From NCBI RefSeq assembly GCF_014174165.1, contig NZ_JABEQN010000031.1, positions 1 to 52,526 of the forward strand: a stretch of 52,526 bases of DNA. The letters run 5' to 3'. The notes below the pieces were generated by a model that was not told where the DNA came from, searched no databases, and saw only the letters and a list, made by a program, of their open reading frames with translations. Of the stretch, positions 8,870 through 18,011 are shown piece by piece. The DNA is from Gluconacetobacter dulcium (GTDB lineage Bacteria > Pseudomonadota > Alphaproteobacteria > Acetobacterales > Acetobacteraceae). The position numbers and the translations under genes are program-made. Numbering within the stretch: position 1 is the first letter of the stretch; every line of letters begins with the position of its first letter.

Positions 8870-9831
8870 ACGACAGCCCGCGCGCAGCGCCGTCCCGCTT
8901 CTTCACGCAGCACGGGCGGCACCTGCTGGGTCTCCAGGGCATGCATCCCACCCGGATCACGCCCTTCCTGGACCTGGCCGAGAGCTATGCGCTGATGAAC
9001 CGCTCGCGCCAGACGCCGCGCGACCGATTGCGCGGGCGCACGGTCATCAATCTGTTCTTCGAAGACAGCACCCGTACCCGCACCTCATTCGAACTGGCGG
9101 CGAAGCGGCTGGGCGCGGATGTCGTCAACATGACGGTGGCCACCTCGTCGGTGAACAAGGGCGAGACGCTGCTGGACACCGCCGCCACGCTGAATGCGAT
9201 GCGCACCGACCTGCTGGTGGTGCGCCATTCGCAGTCCGGCGCGCCGGCGCTGCTGGCCCGCAAGGTCGAGGCCAGCGTGGTGAATGCCGGCGACGGCACC
9301 CACGAGCACCCGACCCAGGCCCTGCTGGACGCCCTGACCATCCGCCGGCATTTCGGCACGCTGCACGGGCTGACGGTCGCGATCTGCGGCGATGTCAGCC
9401 ACAGCCGGGTGGCGCGGTCGAACATCCACCTGCTGACGGCCATGGGGGCCAAGGTGCGGGTGGTCGGGCCGCCGACGCTGATCCCCGGCGCCATCGGCGC
9501 GCTGGGCGTGGATATCCATTACACGATGGAAGACGGGCTGCGCGACGCCGACGTGGTGATGATGCTGCGCATGCAGCGCGAGCGGATGAATGGCGGGCAG
9601 GTGCCCAGCCCGCGCGAATATTTCCGTTTCTACGGGCTGGACCTCAAGCGGCTGGCCCTCGCCCGGCCCGGCGCGCTGGTGATGCATCCCGGCCCGATGA
9701 ATCGCGGTGTCGAGATCGAAAGCCGCGTCGCCGATTCAGACCAGAGCGCGATCCGCGAACAGGTCGAGATGGGGGTGGCCGTGCGCATGGCCGTCCTCGA
9801 CCTGCTGTCGCGCGCCGGAGACCAGACGTGA
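8866..9831 (+). CDS. pyrB: Aspartate carbamoyltransferase catalytic chain
   Basis: 321 residues. It makes N-carbamoyl-aspartate from carbamoyl phosphate and aspartate in pyrimidine synthesis. Visible signatures are the carbamoyl-phosphate loop [13 protein letters not shown] and the [14 protein letters not shown] motif. The start overlaps the gltX stop by four bases. No pyrI regulatory chain is present; the next gene, a metal-ligand-poor dihydroorotase homologue, is the likely structural partner, as in class A pyrB/pyrC-prime complexes known from other bacteria. Confidence 0.95.
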   Translation: MNDSPRAAPSRFFTQHGRHLLGLQGMHPTRITPFLDLAESYALMNRSRQTPRDRLRGRTVINLFFEDSTRTRTSFELAAKRLGADVVNMTVATSSVNKGETLLDTAATLNAMRTDLLVVRHSQSGAPALLARKVEASVVNAGDGTHEHPTQALLDALTIRRHFGTLHGLTVAICGDVSHSRVARSNIHLLTAMGAKVRVVGPPTLIPGAIGALGVDIHYTMEDGLRDADVVMMLRMQRERMNGGQVPSPREYFRFYGLDLKRLALARPGALVMHPGPMNRGVEIESRVADSDQSAIREQVEMGVAVRMAVLDLLSRAGDQT

Positions 9832-11138
9832 ACACTCCCCACCCGGCCCAGCCCGTCCTGTTCGAGAATGTCCGCCTGATCGACCCCGCACGCGGGCTGG
9901 ACCGGCCCGGACGCCTGCTGGTCAAAGGCGGCGTGATCGCCGGCATCGACCTGCCGGAGAGCGAAGGCGTGCCCGACGGTGCGCATGTGATCGCGGGCGG
10001 GGGCGCGGTGCTGTGCCCCGGCCTGGTGGACATGCGGGTGGCGATCGGCGAACCCGGCTTCGAGTATCGCGAAACCGTGGCCTCGGCCGCGCGGGCGGCG
10101 GCGGCGGGTGGCATCACCACCATGGCGGTCCTGCCCAACAGCCAGCCGGCGATCGACGACCCGGCGCTGGTGCGGCACCTGCGCGCGCGCGGCGAGGAAA
10201 CGGGCATGGTCTCGATCCTGCCCTACGGCGCGCTGACACGCGGCTGCGAAGGCAGCGAGATGGCCGAAATCGGCCTGCTGGACGAAGCCGGCGCGGTCGC
10301 CTTCACCGACGGCACGCGGGCGCTGGCCGACGCGCGGATGATGCGGCTGGCCCTGACCTATGCCAGGGGTTTCGACGCGCTGGTGGTCCAGCACCCCGAA
10401 GACCCGTCACTGGCGCGCGGTGGCTGCGCGACGGACGGCGAACTGGCGACGCGGCTGGGCCTGCCGGGCATTCCGACCGCCGCCGAGGCGATCATGATCG
10501 CGCGCGACCTGCGGCTGGCCGAACTGACGCGCGGCCGGCTGCATTTCGCCCATGTCTCGACGGCCGAGGGGCTGGAGCTGATCCGCGCCGCCAAGGCGCG
10601 CGGCCTGCGCGTGACCTGCGACACCGCGCCGCCCTATTTCGACCTGAACGAAACCGCGATCGGCGATTTCCGCACCTACGCCAAACTGTCGCCCCCACTG
10701 CGCGGGGAGGCCGACCGGCTGGCGGTCTGCGCCGCGCTGGCCGACGGCACGATCGACGCGATCGCGTCGGACCACGCGCCCTGCGACGCCGACGACAAGC
10801 GCCAGCCCTTCGCCGTGGCCTCGGCCGGCGGTACCGGGCTGGCCACGCTGCTGGCCGTCACGCTGGCGCAGGTGCATGGCGGCACGCTGCCGCTGATCGA
10901 CGCGCTGGGCCTGCTGACCTGCCGCCCCGCCGCCCTGCTGGGCAGCGACGCCGGCACGCTGGCCGAGGGCGCCGCCGCCGATCTGTGCCTGTTCGACCTC
11001 GATCGCGCCTGGAAGATCACGGCCGACGCCCTGCCCGGCCGTGCCCGCAACACGCCCTTCGACGGGCGGGCGGTGGAGGGCCGGGTGCTGGGCACCTGGA
11101 AGGCCGGCCGGCAGGTCTTCGGCCAGGACGCGGCATGA
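9828..11138 (+). CDS. pyrC: Dihydroorotase homologue lacking key metal ligands (PyrC-prime type)
   Basis: 436 residues of the amidohydrolase fold, starting at GTG 9828 inside the pyrB stop (GTGA). Active dihydroorotases carry a D-x-H-x-H zinc motif; here the site reads [11 protein letters not shown], with R70 and A72 in place of the two His. The later HH of the active site is replaced by P269-Y270 (TAPPYFDL). H242 (FAHVST) and D315 (SDHAPCD) remain. I infer a non-catalytic subunit supporting PyrB, with the true dihydroorotase elsewhere in the genome. Related alphaproteobacterial proteins are usually annotated pyrC despite this. Confidence 0.85.
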   Translation: MNTPHPAQPVLFENVRLIDPARGLDRPGRLLVKGGVIAGIDLPESEGVPDGAHVIAGGGAVLCPGLVDMRVAIGEPGFEYRETVASAARAAAAGGITTMAVLPNSQPAIDDPALVRHLRARGEETGMVSILPYGALTRGCEGSEMAEIGLLDEAGAVAFTDGTRALADARMMRLALTYARGFDALVVQHPEDPSLARGGCATDGELATRLGLPGIPTAAEAIMIARDLRLAELTRGRLHFAHVSTAEGLELIRAAKARGLRVTCDTAPPYFDLNETAIGDFRTYAKLSPPLRGEADRLAVCAALADGTIDAIASDHAPCDADDKRQPFAVASAGGTGLATLLAVTLAQVHGGTLPLIDALGLLTCRPAALLGSDAGTLAEGAAADLCLFDLDRAWKITADALPGRARNTPFDGRAVEGRVLGTWKAGRQVFGQDAA

Positions 11139-11776
11139 TGACCGAGACGCTCCCCGGCTACGTCCTGCAATTGCTGGCGGCCATCGCCGTGCTGGCCTAC
11201 GGCATCGGCAGCATTCCCTTCGGCCTGCTGCTGACGCAACTGGGCGGCGCGGGCGATATCCGCGCCATCGGCTCGGGCAATATCGGCGCGACCAACGTGC
11301 TGCGCACCGGCCGGCGCGGGCTGGCGGCGGCGACGCTGCTGCTGGATGGCGGCAAGGGCGCGTTCGCGGTGCTGTGCGGCTTCATCCTCTCGCCCTTCCA
11401 CACCGCCCCGGCGATGGCAGTGGCGGCCCTGTTCGCCGTCATCGGCCATTGCTTTCCCATCTGGCTGAAATTCAAGGGCGGCAAGGGCGTGGCCACCGGG
11501 CTGGGGGCGGCGCTGGCGCTGTCGCCGCTGACCGGCCTTGCCTGCTGCGCCCTGTGGCTGGGCGTGGCCAGGTTGACGAAGATCTCCTCGGCCGGCGCGC
11601 TGGCCGCGTTCGTGGCCCTGCCGGTGCTGCTGACCCTGTTGAACGGCGGCGACCTGCGTAGCCCGATTCCGCTGGCGGGGCTGCTGATCGCGCTGCTGGT
11701 CATCGCCCGGCACCACGGCAATATCCGCCGCCTGCTCAACGGAACCGAGCCGCGAATCGGACGGAAAAATCCGTGA
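11135..11776 (+). CDS. plsY: Acyl-phosphate:glycerol-3-phosphate acyltransferase
   Basis: 213 residues with about five membrane helices. PlsY transfers an acyl group from acyl-phosphate to glycerol-3-phosphate, the first step of phospholipid synthesis. The three conserved loops are visible: GSIPFG, GSGNIGATNVLRTG and FKGGKGVATGLG. ATG 11135 overlaps the previous stop; ATG 11138 follows at once. The stop overlaps the dprA GTG. Confidence 0.95.
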   Translation: MMTETLPGYVLQLLAAIAVLAYGIGSIPFGLLLTQLGGAGDIRAIGSGNIGATNVLRTGRRGLAAATLLLDGGKGAFAVLCGFILSPFHTAPAMAVAALFAVIGHCFPIWLKFKGGKGVATGLGAALALSPLTGLACCALWLGVARLTKISSAGALAAFVALPVLLTLLNGGDLRSPIPLAGLLIALLVIARHHGNIRRLLNGTEPRIGRKNP

Positions 11777-12960
11777 CACCAGCCGGGCCGCTGGCCGCGC
11801 GCCTGCGGCTGGCACGCAGCGAAGGCGTCGGCCCGGTCGGCTATCGCAAGCTGCTGCTCGATTACGGCGACGCTGAGCGCGCGCTGGCCGCCCTGCCGGC
11901 ACGCGCCCGTGCCGCCGGCCGGGCAAAGGTGCTGCGCATTCCCCCGGCAGACGAAATCGCGGCGGAAATCGAGGGCACGGCGGCCCTCGGCGGCCGCATC
12001 CTGATGCTGGGCGACCCCGATTACCCGCCGCTTCTGGCCGCCATTCATGACGCGCCGCCGGCTCTCTCGGTCCTGGGCGATCCGGCGCGGCTGAACGGAT
12101 GCTGCGTCGCCATCGTGGGCGCGCGCAATGCCTCCTCCAACGGCGCGCGCATGGCCGAAAGCCTGGCCGCGACGCTGGCGGCACAGGGCATCACCGTGGT
12201 CTCGGGCCTGGCCCGCGGCATCGACGCCGCCGCCCATGCCGGCGCGCTGCGGACCGGCACCACCATCGCCGCCGTCGCCGGCGGGCTGGACCGGCCCTAC
12301 CCGGCGGAACACGCACAATTGCAGGACAGGATTGCGCAATACGGTGCCGTCGTCACCGAAACCCCGCTGGGCGTGGCACCGCAGAGCCGGCATTTCCCCC
12401 GCCGCAACCGCCTGATCGCCGGCCTGTCGCTGGGCTGCGTGGTCGTCGAGGCCGCCTTGCGCTCGGGCAGCCTGATCACCGCCGATCTGGCGGCGGGCTA
12501 TGGCCGCACGGTCTTCGCCGTGCCCGGATCGCCGCTGGACCCGCGCAGCCGGGGCGCCAATTCCCTGCTGCGGCGCGGCGCGATCCTGACCGAAAGCGAG
12601 AACGACATCCTGGCCGAACTGCCCGACGCAGCGGCGCGCGACCTCTTTTCCGCCGACGGAACAACAGGCGCATCGACCCGGCCCGGCGGGCTGGCGCAAA
12701 GCCGCGCCCCCTGGCCGGAACCGCCGCCCCAGGCCGATCCCGAGCCCCGGCAGGACACCCCCGACGAGCCCTCCGATATCCGTCAGGCGATCCTGACTCT
12801 GCTGTCATTCACGCCAACGCCGGTTGACGATCTTGTACGGCGCTGCCAGTTCTCGACATCGGCGATCCTGACCGTACTGTCGGAACTGGAACTGGCAGGC
12901 GACATTGAAACCCTTCCCGGTGGGAGTGTCGTCCTGCCATCCCTGTCCGACGGAGGCTGA
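11773..12960 (+). CDS. dprA: DNA processing protein DprA (Smf)
   Basis: 395 residues. DprA binds incoming single-stranded DNA and loads RecA during natural transformation. The Rossmann-like core shows SGLARGIDAAAHAGAL and GGLDRPYPAEHAQL. A Pro-rich linker leads to a C-terminal winged-helix domain (about residues 335-390). GTG 11773 overlaps the plsY stop. With comEC 4.5 kb away, two competence-type genes lie close together. Confidence 0.93.
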   Translation: MTPAGPLAARLRLARSEGVGPVGYRKLLLDYGDAERALAALPARARAAGRAKVLRIPPADEIAAEIEGTAALGGRILMLGDPDYPPLLAAIHDAPPALSVLGDPARLNGCCVAIVGARNASSNGARMAESLAATLAAQGITVVSGLARGIDAAAHAGALRTGTTIAAVAGGLDRPYPAEHAQLQDRIAQYGAVVTETPLGVAPQSRHFPRRNRLIAGLSLGCVVVEAALRSGSLITADLAAGYGRTVFAVPGSPLDPRSRGANSLLRRGAILTESENDILAELPDAAARDLFSADGTTGASTRPGGLAQSRAPWPEPPPQADPEPRQDTPDEPSDIRQAILTLLSFTPTPVDDLVRRCQFSTSAILTVLSELELAGDIETLPGGSVVLPSLSDGG

Positions 12961-12996
12961 CGGACGCCGGAACGAGATGCGTGATCCGGAGACAGA

Positions 12997-15729
12997 ATGA
13001 CTGACGTGGTCGTGGTCGAATCGCCTGCCAAGGCGAAGACGATCAACAAGTATCTGGGAGACGGCTTTACCGTTCTGGCGTCGTTCGGCCATGTCCGCGA
13101 CCTGCCGCCCAAGGATGGCAGCGTCCGCCCGGACGAGAATTTCGCCATGGACTGGGAAGCCGACGAACGCGGCAACCGGCAGATCGCCGCCATCGCCAAG
13201 GCGCTGCGCGGCGCCAAGACCCTGTATCTGGCCACTGACCCGGATCGCGAGGGCGAGGCGATCTCGTGGCATGTCCGGGCGATGCTGGAAGAGCGGAAGC
13301 TGCTGAAGGGCGTGGATGTCCAGCGCGTTACCTTCAACGAGATCACCAAATCCGCCATCCGCACCGCGATGGCCCACCCCCGCGACCTCGACCAGCCGCT
13401 GATCGAAGCCTATCTGGCCCGCCGCGCGCTGGATTATCTGGTGGGCTTTACCCTGTCGCCGGTGCTGTGGCGCAAGCTGCCGGGCTCGCGCAGCGCCGGG
13501 CGCGTGCAGTCGGTCTCGCTGCGGCTGATCTGCGAGCGCGAAGCCGAGATCGAGAGCTTCAAGAGCCGGGAATACTGGACGGTCGCCGCCCAGTTCACCA
13601 CACCCGAGGGCGCGCCCTTCACCGCGCGCCTGACCCACCTGTCCGGCCGGAAGCTGGATCAGTTCGACCTGCATGACGAAGCCGGAGCCATGGCGGCCAA
13701 GGCCACCGTCGAGGGCGGGATGTTCGCGGTGCGGTCGGTCGAGCGGCGCAAGGTCCGCCGCAATCCGCCGCCGCCCTTCACCACCTCGACCATGCAGCAG
13801 GAAGCCTCGCGCAAGCTGGGCATGGGCGCGCAGGCGGCGATGCGTGTCGCGCAGCAACTCTATGAAGGCATCGACCTGGGCGGCGAGACGGTCGGCCTGA
13901 TCACTTATATGCGAACCGACGGCGTGCAGATGGCCGGCGAGGCGATCACCGCCATCCGCAACCATATCGGCAGCAGCTTCGGCGCCCCCTATGTGCCGGA
14001 AAAGGCGCGGATCTATTCCACCCGCGCCAAGAACGCGCAGGAAGCGCACGAGGCCATCCGCCCCACCGACGTTGCCCGCACCCCCGCCGAAGTCGCCCGC
14101 TATCTGAGCGACGAGCAACGGCGGCTGTACGAACTGGTCTGGAAACGCTCGGTCGCCAGCCAGATGCAGTCGGCGGAACTCGATCAGGTGATCGTCGAGA
14201 TCGCGGACGGCGCGAATGCCGCGACCCTGCGCGCCAACGGCTCGATCATCGCCTTCGACGGCTTCCTGAAGCTGTATAGCGAAGGCCGCGACGACGCGGG
14301 CAAGGACGATCAGGACGACGAAAGCCGGATGCTGCCGCCGATGCGCGAGCGCGACCCGCTGAAAACCGGCACCGTCGAAGCCGACCAGCATTTCACCCAG
14401 CCGCCGCCGCGCTATTCGGAAGCATCGCTGGTCAAGAAGATGGAAGAGATCGGCATCGGCCGGCCCTCGACCTACGCCTCGATCCTGTCGGTGCTGCGCG
14501 ACCGCAATTACGTGCGACTCGAGGCACGGCGCTTCGTGCCCGAGGACCGGGGGCGGCTGGTAACGGCCTTCCTGACCTCGTTCTTCGAACGCTATGTCGA
14601 TACCGGCTTCACGGCCGGGCTGGAGGAGCAGCTCGACGACATCTCGGGCGGCCGTGCCGACTGGCGCGATGTGATGTCGGCCTTCTGGCGCGATTTCTCC
14701 CACGCGGTCGACCAGACGAAGGAGCTGAAGATCTCCGATGTCATCAACGCGCTGGATGACGACCTCGCTCCCCACTTCTTTCCGTCCCGCCCCGACGGCA
14801 CCGACCCGCGCATCTGCACCGCCTGCGGCACCGGCCGGCTGGGGCTGAAGCTGGGGCGCTACGGGGCCTTCATCGGCTGCTCGAACTATCCGACCTGCCA
14901 GTTCACCCGCCGCCTGGTGGTGGACGCCAAGGAGGAAGGCGAAGCCGACACGCTGAAGGACGGCATGCGCGTGCTGGGCCAGGCGCCCGGCGGCGAGGAC
15001 GTGACCGTCAAGCGCGGCCCATGGGGGCTCTACGTCCAGCAGGGCGAGCCCAATCCCGAGGACAAGAAGGCCAAGCCGAAGCGCGCCACCATCCCGCGCG
15101 GCATCGAGGGCGACAAGATCACGCTGGAACAGGCGCTGGGCCTGCTGTCCCTGCCCCGCCTGATCGGCACTCACCCCGAGACCGGCGAGCCGATCGAGGC
15201 CGGGCTGGGCCGCTTCGGGCCGTATGTGAAGATGGGCGCCATCTACGGGTCGCTGGACAAGGATGACGACATCCTGACTGTCGGGCTGAACCGCGCGGTC
15301 GATGTCCTGGCGCGCAAGCTGGCCTCGGTCCGCACCATCGCGCCGCATCCCAAGGACGGCGAGCCGGTGATGGTGCGCAAGGGCCGGTTCGGGCCGTACA
15401 TCCAGCACGGCCAGATGGTGGTGAACGTGCCCCGTGGCGAGGCGATGGAAGACGTGACGCTGGATCAGGCGGTGGCGCTGCTGGCCGAAAAGGGCAAGCC
15501 GCTGAAGCCCAAGGGCAAGGCCGCCGCCAAGAAGACGACCGCCAAGACCACCACCCGCAAGAGCGCGGCAAAGACCACGAAGACGGCCACCGCAAAGACG
15601 GAGGCCAACGGCGCCGACGCTGCCGAAGCCCCGGCCCGCAAGGCCACCCGCGCCAGGAAGGCGCCCCCGGCGGAGGGCGCCGCAAGTCCGGCGAAGCGAA
15701 GCCGGCGCACGGCGGCCAAGGCCGAGTGA
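12997..15729 (+). CDS. topA: DNA topoisomerase I
   Basis: 910 residues. This type IA topoisomerase relaxes negative supercoils. The Toprim start VVESPAKAKTINKYLG lies at residues 5-20 and the catalytic Tyr is Y304 in LITYMRTDG. A zinc-finger-like CTACGTG...GCSNYPTC follows. Glycine/aromatic repeats (GRFGPYVKMG, GRFGPYIQHG) precede a Lys/Thr/Ala-rich tail of ~85 residues, probably for DNA or RNA polymerase contact. GGAG lies seven bases before ATG 12997. It is the only gene inside the operon with a real upstream gap (36 bp). Its TGA overlaps the rnr GTG. Confidence 0.96.
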   Translation: MTDVVVVESPAKAKTINKYLGDGFTVLASFGHVRDLPPKDGSVRPDENFAMDWEADERGNRQIAAIAKALRGAKTLYLATDPDREGEAISWHVRAMLEERKLLKGVDVQRVTFNEITKSAIRTAMAHPRDLDQPLIEAYLARRALDYLVGFTLSPVLWRKLPGSRSAGRVQSVSLRLICEREAEIESFKSREYWTVAAQFTTPEGAPFTARLTHLSGRKLDQFDLHDEAGAMAAKATVEGGMFAVRSVERRKVRRNPPPPFTTSTMQQEASRKLGMGAQAAMRVAQQLYEGIDLGGETVGLITYMRTDGVQMAGEAITAIRNHIGSSFGAPYVPEKARIYSTRAKNAQEAHEAIRPTDVARTPAEVARYLSDEQRRLYELVWKRSVASQMQSAELDQVIVEIADGANAATLRANGSIIAFDGFLKLYSEGRDDAGKDDQDDESRMLPPMRERDPLKTGTVEADQHFTQPPPRYSEASLVKKMEEIGIGRPSTYASILSVLRDRNYVRLEARRFVPEDRGRLVTAFLTSFFERYVDTGFTAGLEEQLDDISGGRADWRDVMSAFWRDFSHAVDQTKELKISDVINALDDDLAPHFFPSRPDGTDPRICTACGTGRLGLKLGRYGAFIGCSNYPTCQFTRRLVVDAKEEGEADTLKDGMRVLGQAPGGEDVTVKRGPWGLYVQQGEPNPEDKKAKPKRATIPRGIEGDKITLEQALGLLSLPRLIGTHPETGEPIEAGLGRFGPYVKMGAIYGSLDKDDDILTVGLNRAVDVLARKLASVRTIAPHPKDGEPVMVRKGRFGPYIQHGQMVVNVPRGEAMEDVTLDQAVALLAEKGKPLKPKGKAAAKKTTAKTTTRKSAAKTTKTATAKTEANGADAAEAPARKATRARKAPPAEGAASPAKRSRRTAAKAE

Positions 15730-18011
15730 CGATGGCGGGGAGGAAGCCTTCCGACCCCCAGTCGCCGTCCGACACGCCGCCCGATACGCTGCCCGATCCC
15801 TCCGCCCCCTCGCGGGACGGAGGGCTTCCGGATCGCGAAACCCTGCGCCGGTTCGTGACCGAGGCCAGCGGCCGCGTCGGCAAGCGCGAGATCGCCCGTG
15901 CCTTCGGCCTGGGTCCGGAACACAAGGCGGCGCTGCGCGACATGCTGCGCGAACTGGCGCTGGACGGCGCGCTGGTCCCGGCCGGCGCGCGCCGTTTCCG
16001 CGCGTCCGCCGCCATGCCCGAGGCCACGGTGGTGCAGGTCACCGGCACCGACCCGGACGGCGACCCGATCGCCCGCCCCGTGATGTGGGAGGGCGACGGG
16101 CCGGCGCCCGTCATCTTCATGCACCCCGAGCAGAAGGGCCGCCCGGCGCTCGCACCGGGCGAGCGCGTGGTGGCGCGCCTCAAGCGCATCGGCCCCGGCC
16201 GCTACGAGGGCCGCACCCTGCGCCGGCTGACCGATGCACCGGGCCGGATCGTCGGCCTGTTCCGCGCCACACCGGCCGACCCGGCCGCCTCGCCGCGCCG
16301 CGTGCAGGAGGCCGGACGCATCGTGCCCGCCGACCGGCGGTCCAAGGCGGAATGGATCGTCCCGGCGGGCGAGACGATGGGTGCGGGGACTGACGAAATC
16401 GTGGTGGCCGAGCCGCTGCCGATGGCCGGGCATGGGCTGAAGCCGGCGCGCATCGTCGAACGGCTGGGTCCGATCGGCGACGCCCGCTCGGTCAGCCTGC
16501 TGGCGATCCACACCCACGGCATCCCCCACCAGTTCTCCGCCGACGCGCTGGCCGAGGCCGACCGCGCGCGCGGCGTCCCGGCGGAAGGGCGCGAGGACCT
16601 GCGCGAGGTGCCGCTGATCACGATCGACGGCGCCGACGCCCGCGATTTCGACGACGCGGTGTATGCCGAGCCCTGGTCCGGGCCGGAGGGCACCGGCTTC
16701 CGCCTGATCGTGGCCATCGCCGACGTGGCGCATTACGTGCGCCCCGGCTCGGCACTGGACAGCGAGGCAAGGCGGCGCGGCAATTCGGTCTATTTCCCCG
16801 ACCGCGTGGTGCCGATGCTGCCCGAGGCGCTGTCGAACGGCTGGTGCTCGCTCCGCCCCGGCGAGGATCGCGGCTGCCTGTTCGTCGAAATCCATATCGA
16901 CGCGGCGGGCCGGAAACTGCGCCACCGCTTCGGCCGGGGCCTGATGCGCAGCGCCGCCCGCCTGACCTATGACGACGTGCAGGCGATGGCCGACGGCGCG
17001 CAGGACAGCCCCCTGCCCGAGGGCATGATGGAAACGCTGTTCGCGGCGTGGCGTGCCCTGTCGACGGCGCGGGCGCAACGTGGCACGCTGGAACTCGACG
17101 TGCCGGAACGGGTGGTGCGACTCGACGCGACAGGGCGGATCACCGCCATCGAGCCCCGCATCCGCCACGACAGCCATCGCCTGATCGAGGATTTCATGGT
17201 GCTGGCCAACGTCGCCGCCGCCGAGGAACTGGAACGCCGCCGCCGGCCGTGCCTGTACCGCATCCACGCCCCGCCCTCGCCGGAGCGGGCCGAGTCGATG
17301 CGCGACACCCTTTCCGCCATGGGCTTCGCCGTACCGCCGGTCGGCACGCTGCACGCACGCGATCTGGCCGGTGTGCTGGCCCGCGCCGCCGAGGGCGACG
17401 CCCCCACGCTGGTCAGCGAAACCATCCTGCGGGCGCAGAGCCAGGCCGAATACAGCCCGGAGAATATCGGCCATTTCGGGCTGGCGCTGTCCTCCTACGC
17501 CCATTTCACCAGCCCGATCCGCCGCTATGCCGACCTGATGGTGCATCGGGCGCTGATCGGCCTGGGCACCCACCCGCCCGATGCGATGCCCGCCGCCGAC
17601 GCGGCGAAGCTGGACGAGATCGGCACGCAGGTCAGCACCGCCGAACGCCGCGCCATCCAGGCCGAGCGCGAAACCACCGAACGCTACGTCGCCGCATGGC
17701 TGGCCGACCAGGTGGGGGCGGAATTGACCGGCCATGTGTCGGGCGTGACCCGGTTCGGCGTGTTCGTGACATTGACGCAGACGGGGGCCAGCGGTCTGGT
17801 GCCGGTATCGACCCTGCCCGACGATGTCTGGACCCATGACGACAAGTCCCACACCCTGCGCGGCCGCGACAGCGGACTGGTCCTGCGGCTGGGCCAGCCG
17901 GTCACGGTGCGGCTGGCCGAGGCCACACCGGTGACGGGCGGCCTGCTCTTTACCCTGACGGACCCACCGCCGGCGCCCGCGCGCCGTGCCCGCGGCCAGC
18001 GCCCGCGCTGA
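15726..18011 (+). CDS. rnr: Ribonuclease R
   Basis: 761 residues. A processive 3'-5' exoribonuclease (RNB family) that degrades structured RNA. An N-terminal winged-helix-like region and cold-shock domain are followed by the catalytic TIDGADARDFDDAV motif at about residue 298, with the conserved Asp residues that bind metal. The C-terminal S1 domain (GHVSGVTRFGVFVTL) lies near 675-745. GTG 15726 sits in the topA stop; ATG 15732 is an alternative. Confidence 0.95.
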   Translation: MTMAGRKPSDPQSPSDTPPDTLPDPSAPSRDGGLPDRETLRRFVTEASGRVGKREIARAFGLGPEHKAALRDMLRELALDGALVPAGARRFRASAAMPEATVVQVTGTDPDGDPIARPVMWEGDGPAPVIFMHPEQKGRPALAPGERVVARLKRIGPGRYEGRTLRRLTDAPGRIVGLFRATPADPAASPRRVQEAGRIVPADRRSKAEWIVPAGETMGAGTDEIVVAEPLPMAGHGLKPARIVERLGPIGDARSVSLLAIHTHGIPHQFSADALAEADRARGVPAEGREDLREVPLITIDGADARDFDDAVYAEPWSGPEGTGFRLIVAIADVAHYVRPGSALDSEARRRGNSVYFPDRVVPMLPEALSNGWCSLRPGEDRGCLFVEIHIDAAGRKLRHRFGRGLMRSAARLTYDDVQAMADGAQDSPLPEGMMETLFAAWRALSTARAQRGTLELDVPERVVRLDATGRITAIEPRIRHDSHRLIEDFMVLANVAAAEELERRRRPCLYRIHAPPSPERAESMRDTLSAMGFAVPPVGTLHARDLAGVLARAAEGDAPTLVSETILRAQSQAEYSPENIGHFGLALSSYAHFTSPIRRYADLMVHRALIGLGTHPPDAMPAADAAKLDEIGTQVSTAERRAIQAERETTERYVAAWLADQVGAELTGHVSGVTRFGVFVTLTQTGASGLVPVSTLPDDVWTHDDKSHTLRGRDSGLVLRLGQPVTVRLAEATPVTGGLLFTLTDPPPAPARRARGQRPR

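Noticed and set aside
12805-15408. Very long open frame on the minus strand opposite topA (867 codons), and similar ones opposite rnr, pepN, gcl and receptor genes
   Set aside because: High-GC coding DNA leaves long open frames on the other strand. Their translations are rich in His/Arg/Gly/Gln without domains, while the plus-strand genes carry full family motifs.
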